Origin: JABDPF01 sp036351575
GTDB lineage: Bacteria > Pseudomonadota > Gammaproteobacteria > Xanthomonadales > SZUA-36
DNA length: 64,000 bases
Direction: 5' to 3'
NCBI GenBank assembly: GCA_036351575.1
Contig: JAZBPJ010000131.1
Coordinates: forward strand, 1-64,000
The translations under genes were made by a program, and so were the position numbers. The notes beneath the pieces were generated by a model that was given only the letters and a program-made list of their open reading frames with translations, was not told where the DNA came from and searched no databases. The first letter of the stretch is position 1; each line of letters begins with the position of its first letter. Shown piece after piece: positions 16,884-25,176 of this stretch.

Positions 16884-18170
16884 ATGAACCGAATCCATAT
16901 CGCGATACCGATCACCCTGGGCCTGGTGTTCTCGATGCAGGCGCTCGCCCAGGACTCCGCCGAGGTCACCGCGGCGGCCGAGCAGGACCAGGTGCAGCTG
17001 ACGCTGGACGATCTGCGCACCTTCAGTGACGTTTTCAATCAACTGCGCCGCAACTTTGTCGAGCCGGTGGACGACCATACGCTGCTGGATGCGGCAATCC
17101 GCGGAATGCTCGCCACCCTCGACCCCCATTCGGCCTACCTTTCGCCGCAGGAATACCAGGCCCTGAACGATTCCTCGCACGGTCGCTACATCGGTATCGG
17201 CGTGCGCCTGATGACGGACGAGCGCAGCATCGTGATCGAAGACGTGTTTCCCGGCAGCCCGGCGGAACAGGCCGGACTGGTCCCGGGCGACGCCATCATC
17301 GCGGTGGACGAAAACCCGGTCAGCGACGGGCCGGCGCAGGAATCCATCGAACGTCTCGGCGGAGAGCCCGGAACCGAATTCGAACTCACCGTGCGCGGCG
17401 CCGACGGCAAGGAACGCCGGCACCGTTTGAGCCGGGAATACGTGATGACGTCGACCCACGAGTTCCGCTGGCTGGAAAATGACTGGGGCTATTTTCGAAT
17501 GACCCAGTTTTACAGCGAAAGCGCGATCCAGCTGCACGAAGCCATCGACTCGATTCTCGCCGAAGGCGGCGAATTCCGGGGTGTCGTCATCGACCTCAGA
17601 AACAATCCGGGAGGCATTCTGCAGCCCGCGGTGGATCTCGCTGACGGCTTCCTCGACGGCGGCCTTATCGTCACCACCAGCGGCCGCGCCGGCGTCATGG
17701 AAATGTCTTTCGCAGCGAGCGAAGGTCAATGGCTTCCGGGCGTTCCGCTGGTGCTGCTGGTGGACCGGGGGTCCGCGTCCGCCTCGGAGGTGCTGGCCGG
17801 TGCGCTGCAGGAGCACGGCCGGGCGCTGGTGGTGGGCGAACGCACTTTCGGCAAGGGATCGGTGCAGTCGGTGCTGCCGCTGCGCAACGGCGGCGGCATC
17901 AAGCTGACCACCGCCATGTATTTCACGCCGTCGGGCCGGTCGATCCAGGCGCGCGGCATCGTGCCGGACGTGGAAACGAGTGGAGTACATGCAGGCGGCG
18001 AAGCGGACGAACGGATCCGCGAATCGGACCTGGACCGGCACCTGGACGAGATGGGCCCTGCCCTCACCGAAGACGGGCTGCCGCGGAAATTACAAGTGGA
18101 ATTTGACCTGGATGAAATCCTGGCCGTGCTCGAAAATGCCGGGCTGATTGCGGGTCCCGGCGAAGACTAG
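16884..18170 (+). CDS. S41-family C-terminal processing peptidase with PDZ domain
   Basis: This 428-residue periplasmic serine protease belongs to the CtpA/Prc family, which trims C-termini and regulates peptidoglycan hydrolases. After a signal peptide (about residues 1-22, ALAQ) comes LLDAAIRGMLATLDPHSAY. A PDZ domain (about 97-180, IGIGVRL and PGSPAEQAGLVPGD) follows, then the peptidase core. The second serine of SASASE and the lysine of FGKGSVQ are 25 residues apart, the spacing of the Ser-Lys dyad. It follows envC by 26 bases, and the pairing of an EnvC with a Ctp protease at gpmI is common. It ends 9 bases from the convergent DUF1820 gene. Confidence 0.94.
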   Translation: MNRIHIAIPITLGLVFSMQALAQDSAEVTAAAEQDQVQLTLDDLRTFSDVFNQLRRNFVEPVDDHTLLDAAIRGMLATLDPHSAYLSPQEYQALNDSSHGRYIGIGVRLMTDERSIVIEDVFPGSPAEQAGLVPGDAIIAVDENPVSDGPAQESIERLGGEPGTEFELTVRGADGKERRHRLSREYVMTSTHEFRWLENDWGYFRMTQFYSESAIQLHEAIDSILAEGGEFRGVVIDLRNNPGGILQPAVDLADGFLDGGLIVTTSGRAGVMEMSFAASEGQWLPGVPLVLLVDRGSASASEVLAGALQEHGRALVVGERTFGKGSVQSVLPLRNGGGIKLTTAMYFTPSGRSIQARGIVPDVETSGVHAGGEADERIRESDLDRHLDEMGPALTEDGLPRKLQVEFDLDEILAVLENAGLIAGPGED

Positions 18171-18179
18171 GATCGCGCT

Positions 18180-18509
18180 TCAGCCGGAACCGCGGCCCGG
18201 CGGCGATACCGGAAACGGCGTGACTTTCTCCCCGCTCTCGCGGTCACGAATCAGGCACTGGCCGCGTTTTTCCACTTCCTCGACACGAAGCACGCTCTGG
18301 ATGGGCAGGTGCAGCACGCTCGCGTGCTCGAACTCCCGGCGCATTTTCTCCTCGGTCGGGTCGACCACCACGCCGTCGCTGGTGTCAAAGACCAGTCCCG
18401 AGACTTCCAGGAAGCCCCACAAGCCGCTGCTCGCCACTTCTTTGCTGAACAGCTCGTAAACCTTGCCGCCATTCAGGAAAACCACTTTGTAGAGTTTCTT
18501 GTCCGCCAT
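18180..18509 (-). CDS. DUF1820 family protein
   Basis: This 109-residue soluble protein matches the DUF1820 family of gammaproteobacteria: LYKVVFLNGGKVYELF at the N-terminus, then LWGFLEVSGLVFDT, VVVDPTEEKMRREFE and a VLRVEEVEKRG strand near residue 77. The pattern of alternating strands suggests a small beta barrel-like fold, which is inference. No function is known. It is the last gene of the minus-strand run that begins with putA, 31 bases after the rhomboid gene, and may be transcribed with it. The glycine/proline-rich last ten residues look disordered. Confidence 0.85.
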   Translation of the reverse strand: MADKKLYKVVFLNGGKVYELFSKEVASSGLWGFLEVSGLVFDTSDGVVVDPTEEKMRREFEHASVLHLPIQSVLRVEEVEKRGQCLIRDRESGEKVTPFPVSPPGRGSG

Positions 18510-18540
18510 GTCGTATCAATTATACCGGTTCAAGGTGTCG

Positions 18541-19224
18541 TCACTTCAGAAGTGACAGCGCCCGGGCAGTCAGTATGAACCCGATGCCGAAGCCGAATCC
18601 GGCCAGGTGGGTCCACCAGGCCACTGCTGCATTAGTGGGGTCAAATATCGTGTAAAGCAACTGCAGCGCAAACCAGGACCCGATCACGATCAAGGCCGGG
18701 ACCCGCGCGAACTGCAGGTACAGGCCCAGCGGCAGGTAGAGCCCGATCCGGCGTGACGGAAACAGCGCCAGGTAAGCACCGACAACAGCGGATACGGCCC
18801 CGCTGGCGCCGATGATCGGGGTGGCAAGTTCAAAAAGCTTCAGCGCGACGAATACGTTGGCCAGCGCGCCGCCGAGAAGAAACACCAGCGCGGCGGCGAA
18901 ATGCCCCAGCCGCTGCTCGATCTTGACCCCGAAGACCCAGAAGTACACCAGGTTTCCCGCCAGGTGAAGCCAGCTGTCGTGCAGGAACAGCGCGGTGAAA
19001 ACACTCAGCAGGGGCAGGCTCCACCACGCGGACAGCGGCTGGTGAAGCAGGCGGGAAACTTCGACCGCCTGCATGCCGCCAAGGTCGATCAGGGCCTGGT
19101 GCAGGATGGGTGAAACACTGGCGCAGGCGAGAAAAACAAAGATGCAGGCCAGCGCGAGCCCGACCGTGACGAACGGCGCGAATTTCTGCCGGCTGGGCCA
19201 CTGCGTGACGATCCCGCTTTTCAC
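18541..19224 (-). CDS. Rhomboid family intramembrane serine protease
   Basis: This 227-residue membrane protein has about six hydrophobic helices and the rhomboid catalytic dyad: the serine in IGASGAVSAVVG (around residue 141) and the histidine in WWTHLAGFGFG (around residue 206). The loop LHDSWLHLAGNLVYFWVFG before them carries the conserved HxxxN of the oxyanion side. It should cut substrates within or close to the membrane. The gene starts 6 bases after gspB, so it is likely cotranscribed with the gspA-gspB pair. It looks like a plain bacterial rhomboid; whether it acts as a rhombosortase (which processes GlyGly-CTERM tails) cannot be told from the sequence. Confidence 0.9.
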   Translation of the reverse strand: MKSGIVTQWPSRQKFAPFVTVGLALACIFVFLACASVSPILHQALIDLGGMQAVEVSRLLHQPLSAWWSLPLLSVFTALFLHDSWLHLAGNLVYFWVFGVKIEQRLGHFAAALVFLLGGALANVFVALKLFELATPIIGASGAVSAVVGAYLALFPSRRIGLYLPLGLYLQFARVPALIVIGSWFALQLLYTIFDPTNAAVAWWTHLAGFGFGIGFILTARALSLLK

Positions 19225-19230
19225 GGCGAA

Positions 19231-20028
19231 TCAGCCCTCGACGAGAAAACGGTAATTCCTGTAGCGGAACACGGCTCCGTCACGGCGGATTTCGTCCAGG
19301 ACCACCCCGCTCAGGCTGTCGCCCTCCTCCATGCGCTGTCCGTTGATCAACAGGAAGCGGTCTTGCGGGTTCTCCGCGTACACCATGACGCTGATGCGCA
19401 TTTCGGGCAGGCTGCTGCGCACGTTCTGCGGGAGCGCCCAGAAACTGACCGGTTCCAGTTCGCGGGACCCGGTCAGGTCGTTGTCGGCGGGAGGCTGCGG
19501 TTCTGCGGCGGCTTCCGGAAGCGGCGAGGACGGTGATGGCCCGGCGGCTTCCTCCGCGGCCGCCGTCGTCACCGGCTCCGGGGTCTCGAATTCGGTAAAC
19601 GAGCGGTTCACGGAGCGGCGCTTTTCGGACTGGGAGTCCGCTTCTTCCTGCGGGCCGGATTCCGGGCCGGGCTGTTCGGCGCGGTAATCCTCGACCGGTG
19701 TGCGCGGCAGCGCCGCGGCCGGGCTTTCGTGTTTTTCGAGTGCCCGCTGCAGCCCGTCAGTCGCCGGCGGCGGCCGCTGGCTTACCGCAGGCCCGGCGGA
19801 AACGGCTGATGTCTCCGCGACGGAAGGCTGCTCGCCAGTCTCGAACCAGGTCCGGGCGAACCAGCCCGCAAGCAACACGACCGGCACGGCGGCCAACAAC
19901 CAGAGCCAGCGCGGCAGGCGCCGCCTGCCCTGGTCCGGGTCGTGATCAGCGGGGCTGTGAACGCCCGGCGTTTCGCCCAGCCGGCGCTGTTCTTCGGATT
20001 TCTTGAGCGCATCGAGCAGTATGGACAC
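19231..20028 (-). CDS. gspB: Type II secretion assembly protein GspB-like
   Basis: This 265-residue protein starts with MSILLDALKKSEEQRRLG, the hallmark of GspB/ExeB proteins. It then has one membrane helix (about residues 41-60), a long Pro/Glu/Ala-rich periplasmic linker (about 65-195), and a C-terminal GspB domain with SFWALPQNVRSSLPEMRIS and INGQRMEEGD. In Aeromonas the ExeA-ExeB complex helps the secretin pass and assemble in the peptidoglycan and outer membrane. It starts 3 bases after gspA, consistent with an operon. The rest of a type II secretion system is not in the window. Confidence 0.88.
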   Translation of the reverse strand: MSILLDALKKSEEQRRLGETPGVHSPADHDPDQGRRRLPRWLWLLAAVPVVLLAGWFARTWFETGEQPSVAETSAVSAGPAVSQRPPPATDGLQRALEKHESPAAALPRTPVEDYRAEQPGPESGPQEEADSQSEKRRSVNRSFTEFETPEPVTTAAAEEAAGPSPSSPLPEAAAEPQPPADNDLTGSRELEPVSFWALPQNVRSSLPEMRISVMVYAENPQDRFLLINGQRMEEGDSLSGVVLDEIRRDGAVFRYRNYRFLVEG

Positions 20029-20030
20029 GG

Positions 20031-21689
20031 TCAGTCGCCCTCCTCCTGTTCATCGACCAGGCGCGGCTGGTCTATGGTCGGCGCCATCAGGTGAATCAGC
20101 GTCTGCGGACCGACGATACCGTCGGCAACCAGGCCCCGCTCACGCTGGAAATCAGTCAGCCAGCGTTCAAAACCGGCATCGAAACCGCCGGATCCCTCCC
20201 AGGGGGGATCGGCCATCGCGGCCATTTCCATGACAATATCGACCGCCGGCCCTGCCTGTCCCCGGCGAATTTCAAAGGGCCAGTCGGGCGCCTGCGGCCA
20301 GGCCGCCAGGAACTCTCCCAGCCACTGTCGCTCGATATCGGCGCGCGCCACGACCCGGCCATCGTCCGGCGATCCCAGCAAAATGTTCTCTCCCGCGAAT
20401 CCCCGCAGCAACAGGAGACGTTCATCACCGGCGCGCAGGCGCAGCAGCACGGGAAGACCCAGGCCGCGAATCCGCGACCAACTCCCGGAATCCTCGAGGC
20501 AGGCGAACCCGGTTGCCGGCACACCCTCGCAGGCCGCACGCACGGCCGCAGCCGCCCCGTCCCGCCCCCACAGCCCCGCCAAGGCCCGCCAGGAGCGCGC
20601 GTGCTGGGCGTCCAGCCACAGCTCATCGAGCGTATCGACGGGGGCCTCGGCTTTTTCGGGCGGTGCTTCAGCGACTGCCGTCACTGCATCGTCCGGGATT
20701 TGCCCGGCAGGCTCGTTGACCTGCTCAGCAAGCGGCTCGGCAGATTGTTCGGACTCGAACATTTCGTCGCTGCCCATCCCGTTCCATTGCCACGTGGAGA
20801 GAATGACGGCGACCAGCATCAGGCCGGTAACGGCAGCCGTCAGCGGCACCCAGCGGTGTCCACGGACACGGCGCTCGGTAGGCTGGACTTCGTCCGCCGC
20901 CCGGTTCACGAGCCGCGGTCCGACACGTGTCGATTCACTGGCGTAAGCGCCCGCCAGTGCACGATCGGCAATGATATTGATCAGGCGCGGCACACCGTCG
21001 GAGCGCCGGTACAGCGATTTGAGGGCCGAGCGGGTAAACGGGTTCCCGGAGGCGCCGGCGACCATCATCCGGTGGCGCACATAGGCCCGGGTCTCCGCCT
21101 CGTCGAGCGGCTCGAGGTGGTAACGGGCGGTGACGCGCTGCGCCAGCTGGCGCAGGTCACTGCGCTGCAGAAGCTTTCTCAGCTCGGGCTGCCCCAGCAG
21201 GACCATCTGCAGCAATTTCTGCTTGGCGGTTTCCAGGTTCGTGAGCAGGCGAACCTGTTCCAGGGATTCCGGGCTGAGGTTTTGCGCCTCGTCTATCACG
21301 ACGACGACGCGCCGGCCTTTTGCATGCTGGTCAAGCAGGTAGGCGTTCAGCGCATCGACCATGCCCTTGTTGCTGCCGGCGATTCCTTCGGTCGGTATGC
21401 CCAGCTCACCGCAGATCGTCTCCAGCAGCTCGCTCGGGGTCAGCAGGGGATTGAGGACCAGGGCGACCCGCGTATCTTCCCCGACCTGTTCCAGCAGGCA
21501 GCGGCACAGCGTGGTCTTGCCGGTGCCGACTTCCCCGGTGAGCTGCACGAAGCCGCCGGAGCCGCCCTGCCCCACGCCGTAAAGCAGGTGCGCCAGCGCT
21601 TCCCGGTGTTCCGGGCTCAGGTAAACGAAGGCCGGATCCGGCGTTATGGAAAACGGCGCCTCCGACAAACCGAAAAATTGCAGGTACAC
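20031..21689 (-). CDS. gspA: AAA ATPase with peptidoglycan-binding domain, GspA/ExeA-like
   Basis: This 552-residue inner-membrane protein begins MYLQFFGLSEAPFSITPDP, the family start. Its cytoplasmic AAA ATPase has Walker A GEVGTGKTT (about residues 52-60) and Walker B VVVVIDEAQNL (about 130-140). One membrane helix follows near residue 280-300. The periplasmic part ends with a peptidoglycan-binding domain (DFQRERGLVADGIVGPQTL). ExeA uses ATP and binds peptidoglycan to place the secretin multimer, with GspB as partner. It lies 32 bases downstream of putA on the same strand, though the link to proline catabolism is probably only positional. Confidence 0.92.
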   Translation of the reverse strand: MYLQFFGLSEAPFSITPDPAFVYLSPEHREALAHLLYGVGQGGSGGFVQLTGEVGTGKTTLCRCLLEQVGEDTRVALVLNPLLTPSELLETICGELGIPTEGIAGSNKGMVDALNAYLLDQHAKGRRVVVVIDEAQNLSPESLEQVRLLTNLETAKQKLLQMVLLGQPELRKLLQRSDLRQLAQRVTARYHLEPLDEAETRAYVRHRMMVAGASGNPFTRSALKSLYRRSDGVPRLINIIADRALAGAYASESTRVGPRLVNRAADEVQPTERRVRGHRWVPLTAAVTGLMLVAVILSTWQWNGMGSDEMFESEQSAEPLAEQVNEPAGQIPDDAVTAVAEAPPEKAEAPVDTLDELWLDAQHARSWRALAGLWGRDGAAAAVRAACEGVPATGFACLEDSGSWSRIRGLGLPVLLRLRAGDERLLLLRGFAGENILLGSPDDGRVVARADIERQWLGEFLAAWPQAPDWPFEIRRGQAGPAVDIVMEMAAMADPPWEGSGGFDAGFERWLTDFQRERGLVADGIVGPQTLIHLMAPTIDQPRLVDEQEEGD

Positions 21690-21721
21690 TCGCTCCCCCG
21701 TTACGGCCGATTCATGCGGGC

Positions 21722-24700
21722 TCAGTCATTCAGGTCCAGCAGGCTGGCGTTGCCGCCAACCGCCGCCGTGTTGATCGTCAGTGTTCGCTCCGTGGCGAAA
21801 CGCAGCATGTAATGTGGACCTCCGGCTTTCGGTCCGGTTCCGGACAGGTTCTCGCCGCCGAACGGCTGCACGCCCACCACGGCCCCGATCATGTTCCGGT
21901 TAATATAACAGTTGCCCGCCCGGACCCGGCTGACGATGTATCGCTGGGTGCGGTCGATCCGGCTGTGCACGCCCAGCGTCAGGCCGTAATTCGTCGAGTT
22001 GATCTCGTCGATGACGCGGTCGAGTTCGCCGGAACGGTAGCGGACAACGTGCAGCACGGGGCCGAAAATTTCTTTCTCCAGCACCTTGATCGACTCGATT
22101 TCGAAAGCGCAGGGAGCCATGTAGTGGCCGTCCAGCCCGGGCGGCAGCGGCGTGCGGGCGATCAGGCGCTGTTCGCGCTCCATGCGCTCGGCATGGGCTT
22201 CGAGTTCGGCCAGCGCCGCGGCGTCGATAACGGGCCCCACGTCGGTCGACAGCTGCCACGGCAGGCCGATGACCAGTTGCTGCATGGCGCCGGCCAGCAG
22301 TTCCATGATCGTATCCGCGACGTCTTCCTGCAGAAACAGAACCCGCAAGGCCGAACAGCGCTGCCCGGCGCTGTGAAACGCGCTGCGGATAACATCCTGG
22401 ACCAGCTGCTGCGGCAGGGCCGAGCTGTCCACCAGCATCGCGTTCTGGCCGCCGGTCTCGGCGATGAAGGTGGCCAGCGGCGCATCGCGCGCGGCCAGGG
22501 AGCGGTTGATGATGTGCGCCGTTTCCAGCGAACCGGTCAGGGCCACACCGGCGATTCGCTCGTCTGAGGTCAGCTTGGCGCCCACCACCGATCCGCGCCC
22601 GGGCACGAACTGCAGCGCCTCGCGCGGCACGCCGGCCTCGTGCATCAGGCGCACGGCGGCGGCCGCGATGGCCGGTGTCTGATCGGCCGGCTTGGCCAGC
22701 ACGGTGTTGCCGGCTGCCAGCGCCGCGCTGACCTGGCCGGTAAAAATGGCGAGCGGAAAATTCCACGGGCTGATGCAGGCGAAAACACCCCTGCCGTGCA
22801 GGCTCAGTTCGTTGGTCTCCCCGGTCGGCCCCGGCAAACGCCTGGGTGCGTCAAAATCGCGGCGGGCCTGGGCGGCGTAGTACCTCAGAAAATCGACTGC
22901 TTCGCGAATTTCCGCCACCGCGTCGTGTGCCGTTTTGCCCGCCTCGCGTGCGAGCAGGACCATGAATTCGGGATGGTTCTCTTCCAAAAGGTCCGCGGAC
23001 CGCTCGAGCATCCCGGCACGGCGCGCGCCGCGCAGGGCATCCCACTGCGGCTGGAAAGCGCGCGCCACACCAATGGCCGCGTCGACCTCGCTCAACGTCG
23101 CTTCGCGAACTTTGCCGATGGTGTCCGAGCCGCGGCCGGGGTCGATGTTGTCGGCGTGCTCGCTTTCGCGGTGCGCATCGGCCGGACAGGCCAGGATGGG
23201 CTCCACGTCCCAGCGTTCGCGCGCAAAAACCTGCATGCGTCCCGCCAGCTTGTGCACTTCGGTCTCGTTATCGAAGTTGACGCCTGCCGAATTCAGGCGC
23301 TCCTCGCCATAGAGATGACGGGGCAGCGGAATGTCCGGATGGTATACCGGGTCGTAGTTCGCCACCTTGTCGATCGGATCTTCGGCCACGGTCTCGATGG
23401 GCAGCCGGTCGTCCGACAGGCGGTTCACGAACGAGGTGTTCGAACCGTTCTCGAGCAGCCGCCGCACGAGGTAAGGCAGCAGGTCCTCGTGCCGGCCCAC
23501 CGGTGCGTAAACCCGGCAGGCATGATTGAAGCCCTTTTCGCGCATGACCACGCCGTACAGGTCCTTGCCCATGCCGTGCAGGCGCTGGAACTCGTAGTCC
23601 AGCCGGTCACCGGCCAGTTCGGTCACCGCGGCAATGGTGTGTGCGTTGTGCGTGGCGAACTGGGGATAGAAAGCCTGGCGGTTGGCCAGGACTTTTTTCG
23701 CGCAGGCGATGTAGCTGACATCGGTATTGGCCTTGCGGGTGAATACCGGGTAACCGCCGAAACCTTCCACCTGGGCGTGTTTGACCTCGCTGTCCCAGTA
23801 AGCGCCCTTGACCAGGCGCACCGGGATACGCTGGCCCGATCGCCGGGACAACGCAGCCAGCAGGTCGATGACGGCCGGCGCCCGCTTCTGGTAAGTCTGC
23901 AAGGCGAGCCCCAGCCCGTTCCAGCCTTTCAGGTTCGGGTCGAGCAGGACAGCGGAAAAGACGTCGAGGGTCAGCATCAGGCGGCCCGCTTCCTCGGTGT
24001 CGACCGTCATGGCCATGCGATTGCTCAGCGCGAACTGCGCGAGCTCCAGCAGGCGCGGCGTCAGTTCCCGCAGCACGCGCTGTCGCTGCGCCTGTTCAAA
24101 GCGCGGATGCAAAGCGGACAGCTTCACCGAGATGCTGGGCGACTCGAAAATATTTTCGGGGCGCTCGCGCCGGCCGATCGCCGCGATGGCCGAGCGGTAA
24201 GCCTCCATGTAACGGTCGGCGTCCCGGGCGGTCAGGGCCGCCTCGCCGAGCATGTCGAAACTGTGACGGTATTCGCGATGCGCTTTCTCCTCGGAGCGAT
24301 CCAGCGCCTCGTCGATGTTGCGGCCCATCACGTACTGGTAGCCCATGATTTTCATGGCCTGGCGAATCGCCGTGCGCACGACCGGCTCGCCGCTGCGGTT
24401 GGCCAGGCGTCTCAGGGTCGTCCTGATACTTTTTTGCGCGTCCTCGGACAGCGCAACGAGCTTGCCGGTCAGCATCAGCCCCCAGGTGGACGCATTGACC
24501 AGAACCGAGGGGCTCTTGCCGAGATGCGATTCCCAGTTGGCCTCGCCCAGCTTGTCCGAAATCAGTTTCTCGGCGGTGGCCTTGTCCGGTATGCGAAGCA
24601 GCGCCTCGGCGAGGCACATCAGCACCACCCCTTCCTCCGAGGAAAGATCGTACTGCTGCATGAATGCATCCATCAGGCCGCGTTCTTCCTTGCGCTCACG

Positions 24701-24892
24701 CACCGAGCGGACGAGGCGCTGGGCGCGCTCGTTGACCCGCTCCGCAGCCGCGGGTTCCAGGCGTGCCGTGGCCAGCAGGGCCGCGACAGCCTCGGTTTCG
24801 TCAGCGTGGTAGAGACCATCGATACGATCACGGTAGTCGTCGTGGGTCGACGGCCCGGATATCAGGAATTCGTGTGTTTCAACTTCGTTCAA
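21722..24892 (-). CDS. putA: Bifunctional proline dehydrogenase / L-glutamate gamma-semialdehyde dehydrogenase
   Basis: PutA oxidises proline to glutamate in two steps with FAD and NAD. The 1056-residue protein has an alpha-helical N-terminal region and a proline dehydrogenase barrel (RLVKGAYWDSE and KANTDVSY blocks). The P5C dehydrogenase follows, with the catalytic cysteine C846 in GQRCSALR and the FIAETGGQNAMLVDS strand. It lacks the ribbon-helix-helix DNA-binding domain of E. coli PutA, so it should not repress its own gene. I chose a TTG start at 24892 because a strong GGGAGGAG sits at ideal spacing; an in-frame extension to 25114 has no homologous look. It is divergent from gcvP. Confidence 0.95.
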   Translation of the reverse strand: MNEVETHEFLISGPSTHDDYRDRIDGLYHADETEAVAALLATARLEPAAAERVNERAQRLVRSVRERKEERGLMDAFMQQYDLSSEEGVVLMCLAEALLRIPDKATAEKLISDKLGEANWESHLGKSPSVLVNASTWGLMLTGKLVALSEDAQKSIRTTLRRLANRSGEPVVRTAIRQAMKIMGYQYVMGRNIDEALDRSEEKAHREYRHSFDMLGEAALTARDADRYMEAYRSAIAAIGRRERPENIFESPSISVKLSALHPRFEQAQRQRVLRELTPRLLELAQFALSNRMAMTVDTEEAGRLMLTLDVFSAVLLDPNLKGWNGLGLALQTYQKRAPAVIDLLAALSRRSGQRIPVRLVKGAYWDSEVKHAQVEGFGGYPVFTRKANTDVSYIACAKKVLANRQAFYPQFATHNAHTIAAVTELAGDRLDYEFQRLHGMGKDLYGVVMREKGFNHACRVYAPVGRHEDLLPYLVRRLLENGSNTSFVNRLSDDRLPIETVAEDPIDKVANYDPVYHPDIPLPRHLYGEERLNSAGVNFDNETEVHKLAGRMQVFARERWDVEPILACPADAHRESEHADNIDPGRGSDTIGKVREATLSEVDAAIGVARAFQPQWDALRGARRAGMLERSADLLEENHPEFMVLLAREAGKTAHDAVAEIREAVDFLRYYAAQARRDFDAPRRLPGPTGETNELSLHGRGVFACISPWNFPLAIFTGQVSAALAAGNTVLAKPADQTPAIAAAAVRLMHEAGVPREALQFVPGRGSVVGAKLTSDERIAGVALTGSLETAHIINRSLAARDAPLATFIAETGGQNAMLVDSSALPQQLVQDVIRSAFHSAGQRCSALRVLFLQEDVADTIMELLAGAMQQLVIGLPWQLSTDVGPVIDAAALAELEAHAERMEREQRLIARTPLPPGLDGHYMAPCAFEIESIKVLEKEIFGPVLHVVRYRSGELDRVIDEINSTNYGLTLGVHSRIDRTQRYIVSRVRAGNCYINRNMIGAVVGVQPFGGENLSGTGPKAGGPHYMLRFATERTLTINTAAVGGNASLLDLND

Positions 24893-25176
24893 GGAATCTC
24901 CTCCCGGCAGGAGCCGCTGCTGTTCGGTAACCGGCGGCAAACCCGGACGCTCAGATCGGGGATGCCTGATTCTACGCCGGGATTGCCGCTGAATAAACTT
25001 GCCGTGGTGAAAGGTGGCCTGCGCCGCGCGGGCAGGCCGGCCTGAAACCCTGCGACCTGGCCGAAAAGCGAAATAATGCTGACATGGATATCTGTTCGGC
25101 CCGCCCCAATACACCTAAAATACACATCCCGAACACAATACAGGCGCCAGCCCATTCCGAGCGGAGCACCAGCGAA
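24893..25176. other. Divergent region between putA and gcvP (284 bases)
   Basis: This stretch holds the putA ribosome binding site at the left end and a gcvP -10 candidate, TAAAAT at 25116-25121, without a good -35 element. I looked for a glycine riboswitch before gcvP and do not see one. No small gene is apparent. Confidence 0.55.

Noticed and set aside
22640..25045. An open frame of 801 codons antisense to putA.
   Set aside because: It is a shadow of the putA codon pattern; no start signal and no domain.
24893..25176. A possible glycine riboswitch before gcvP.
   Set aside because: None of the conserved glycine-aptamer core elements could be recognised, and the leader is short.
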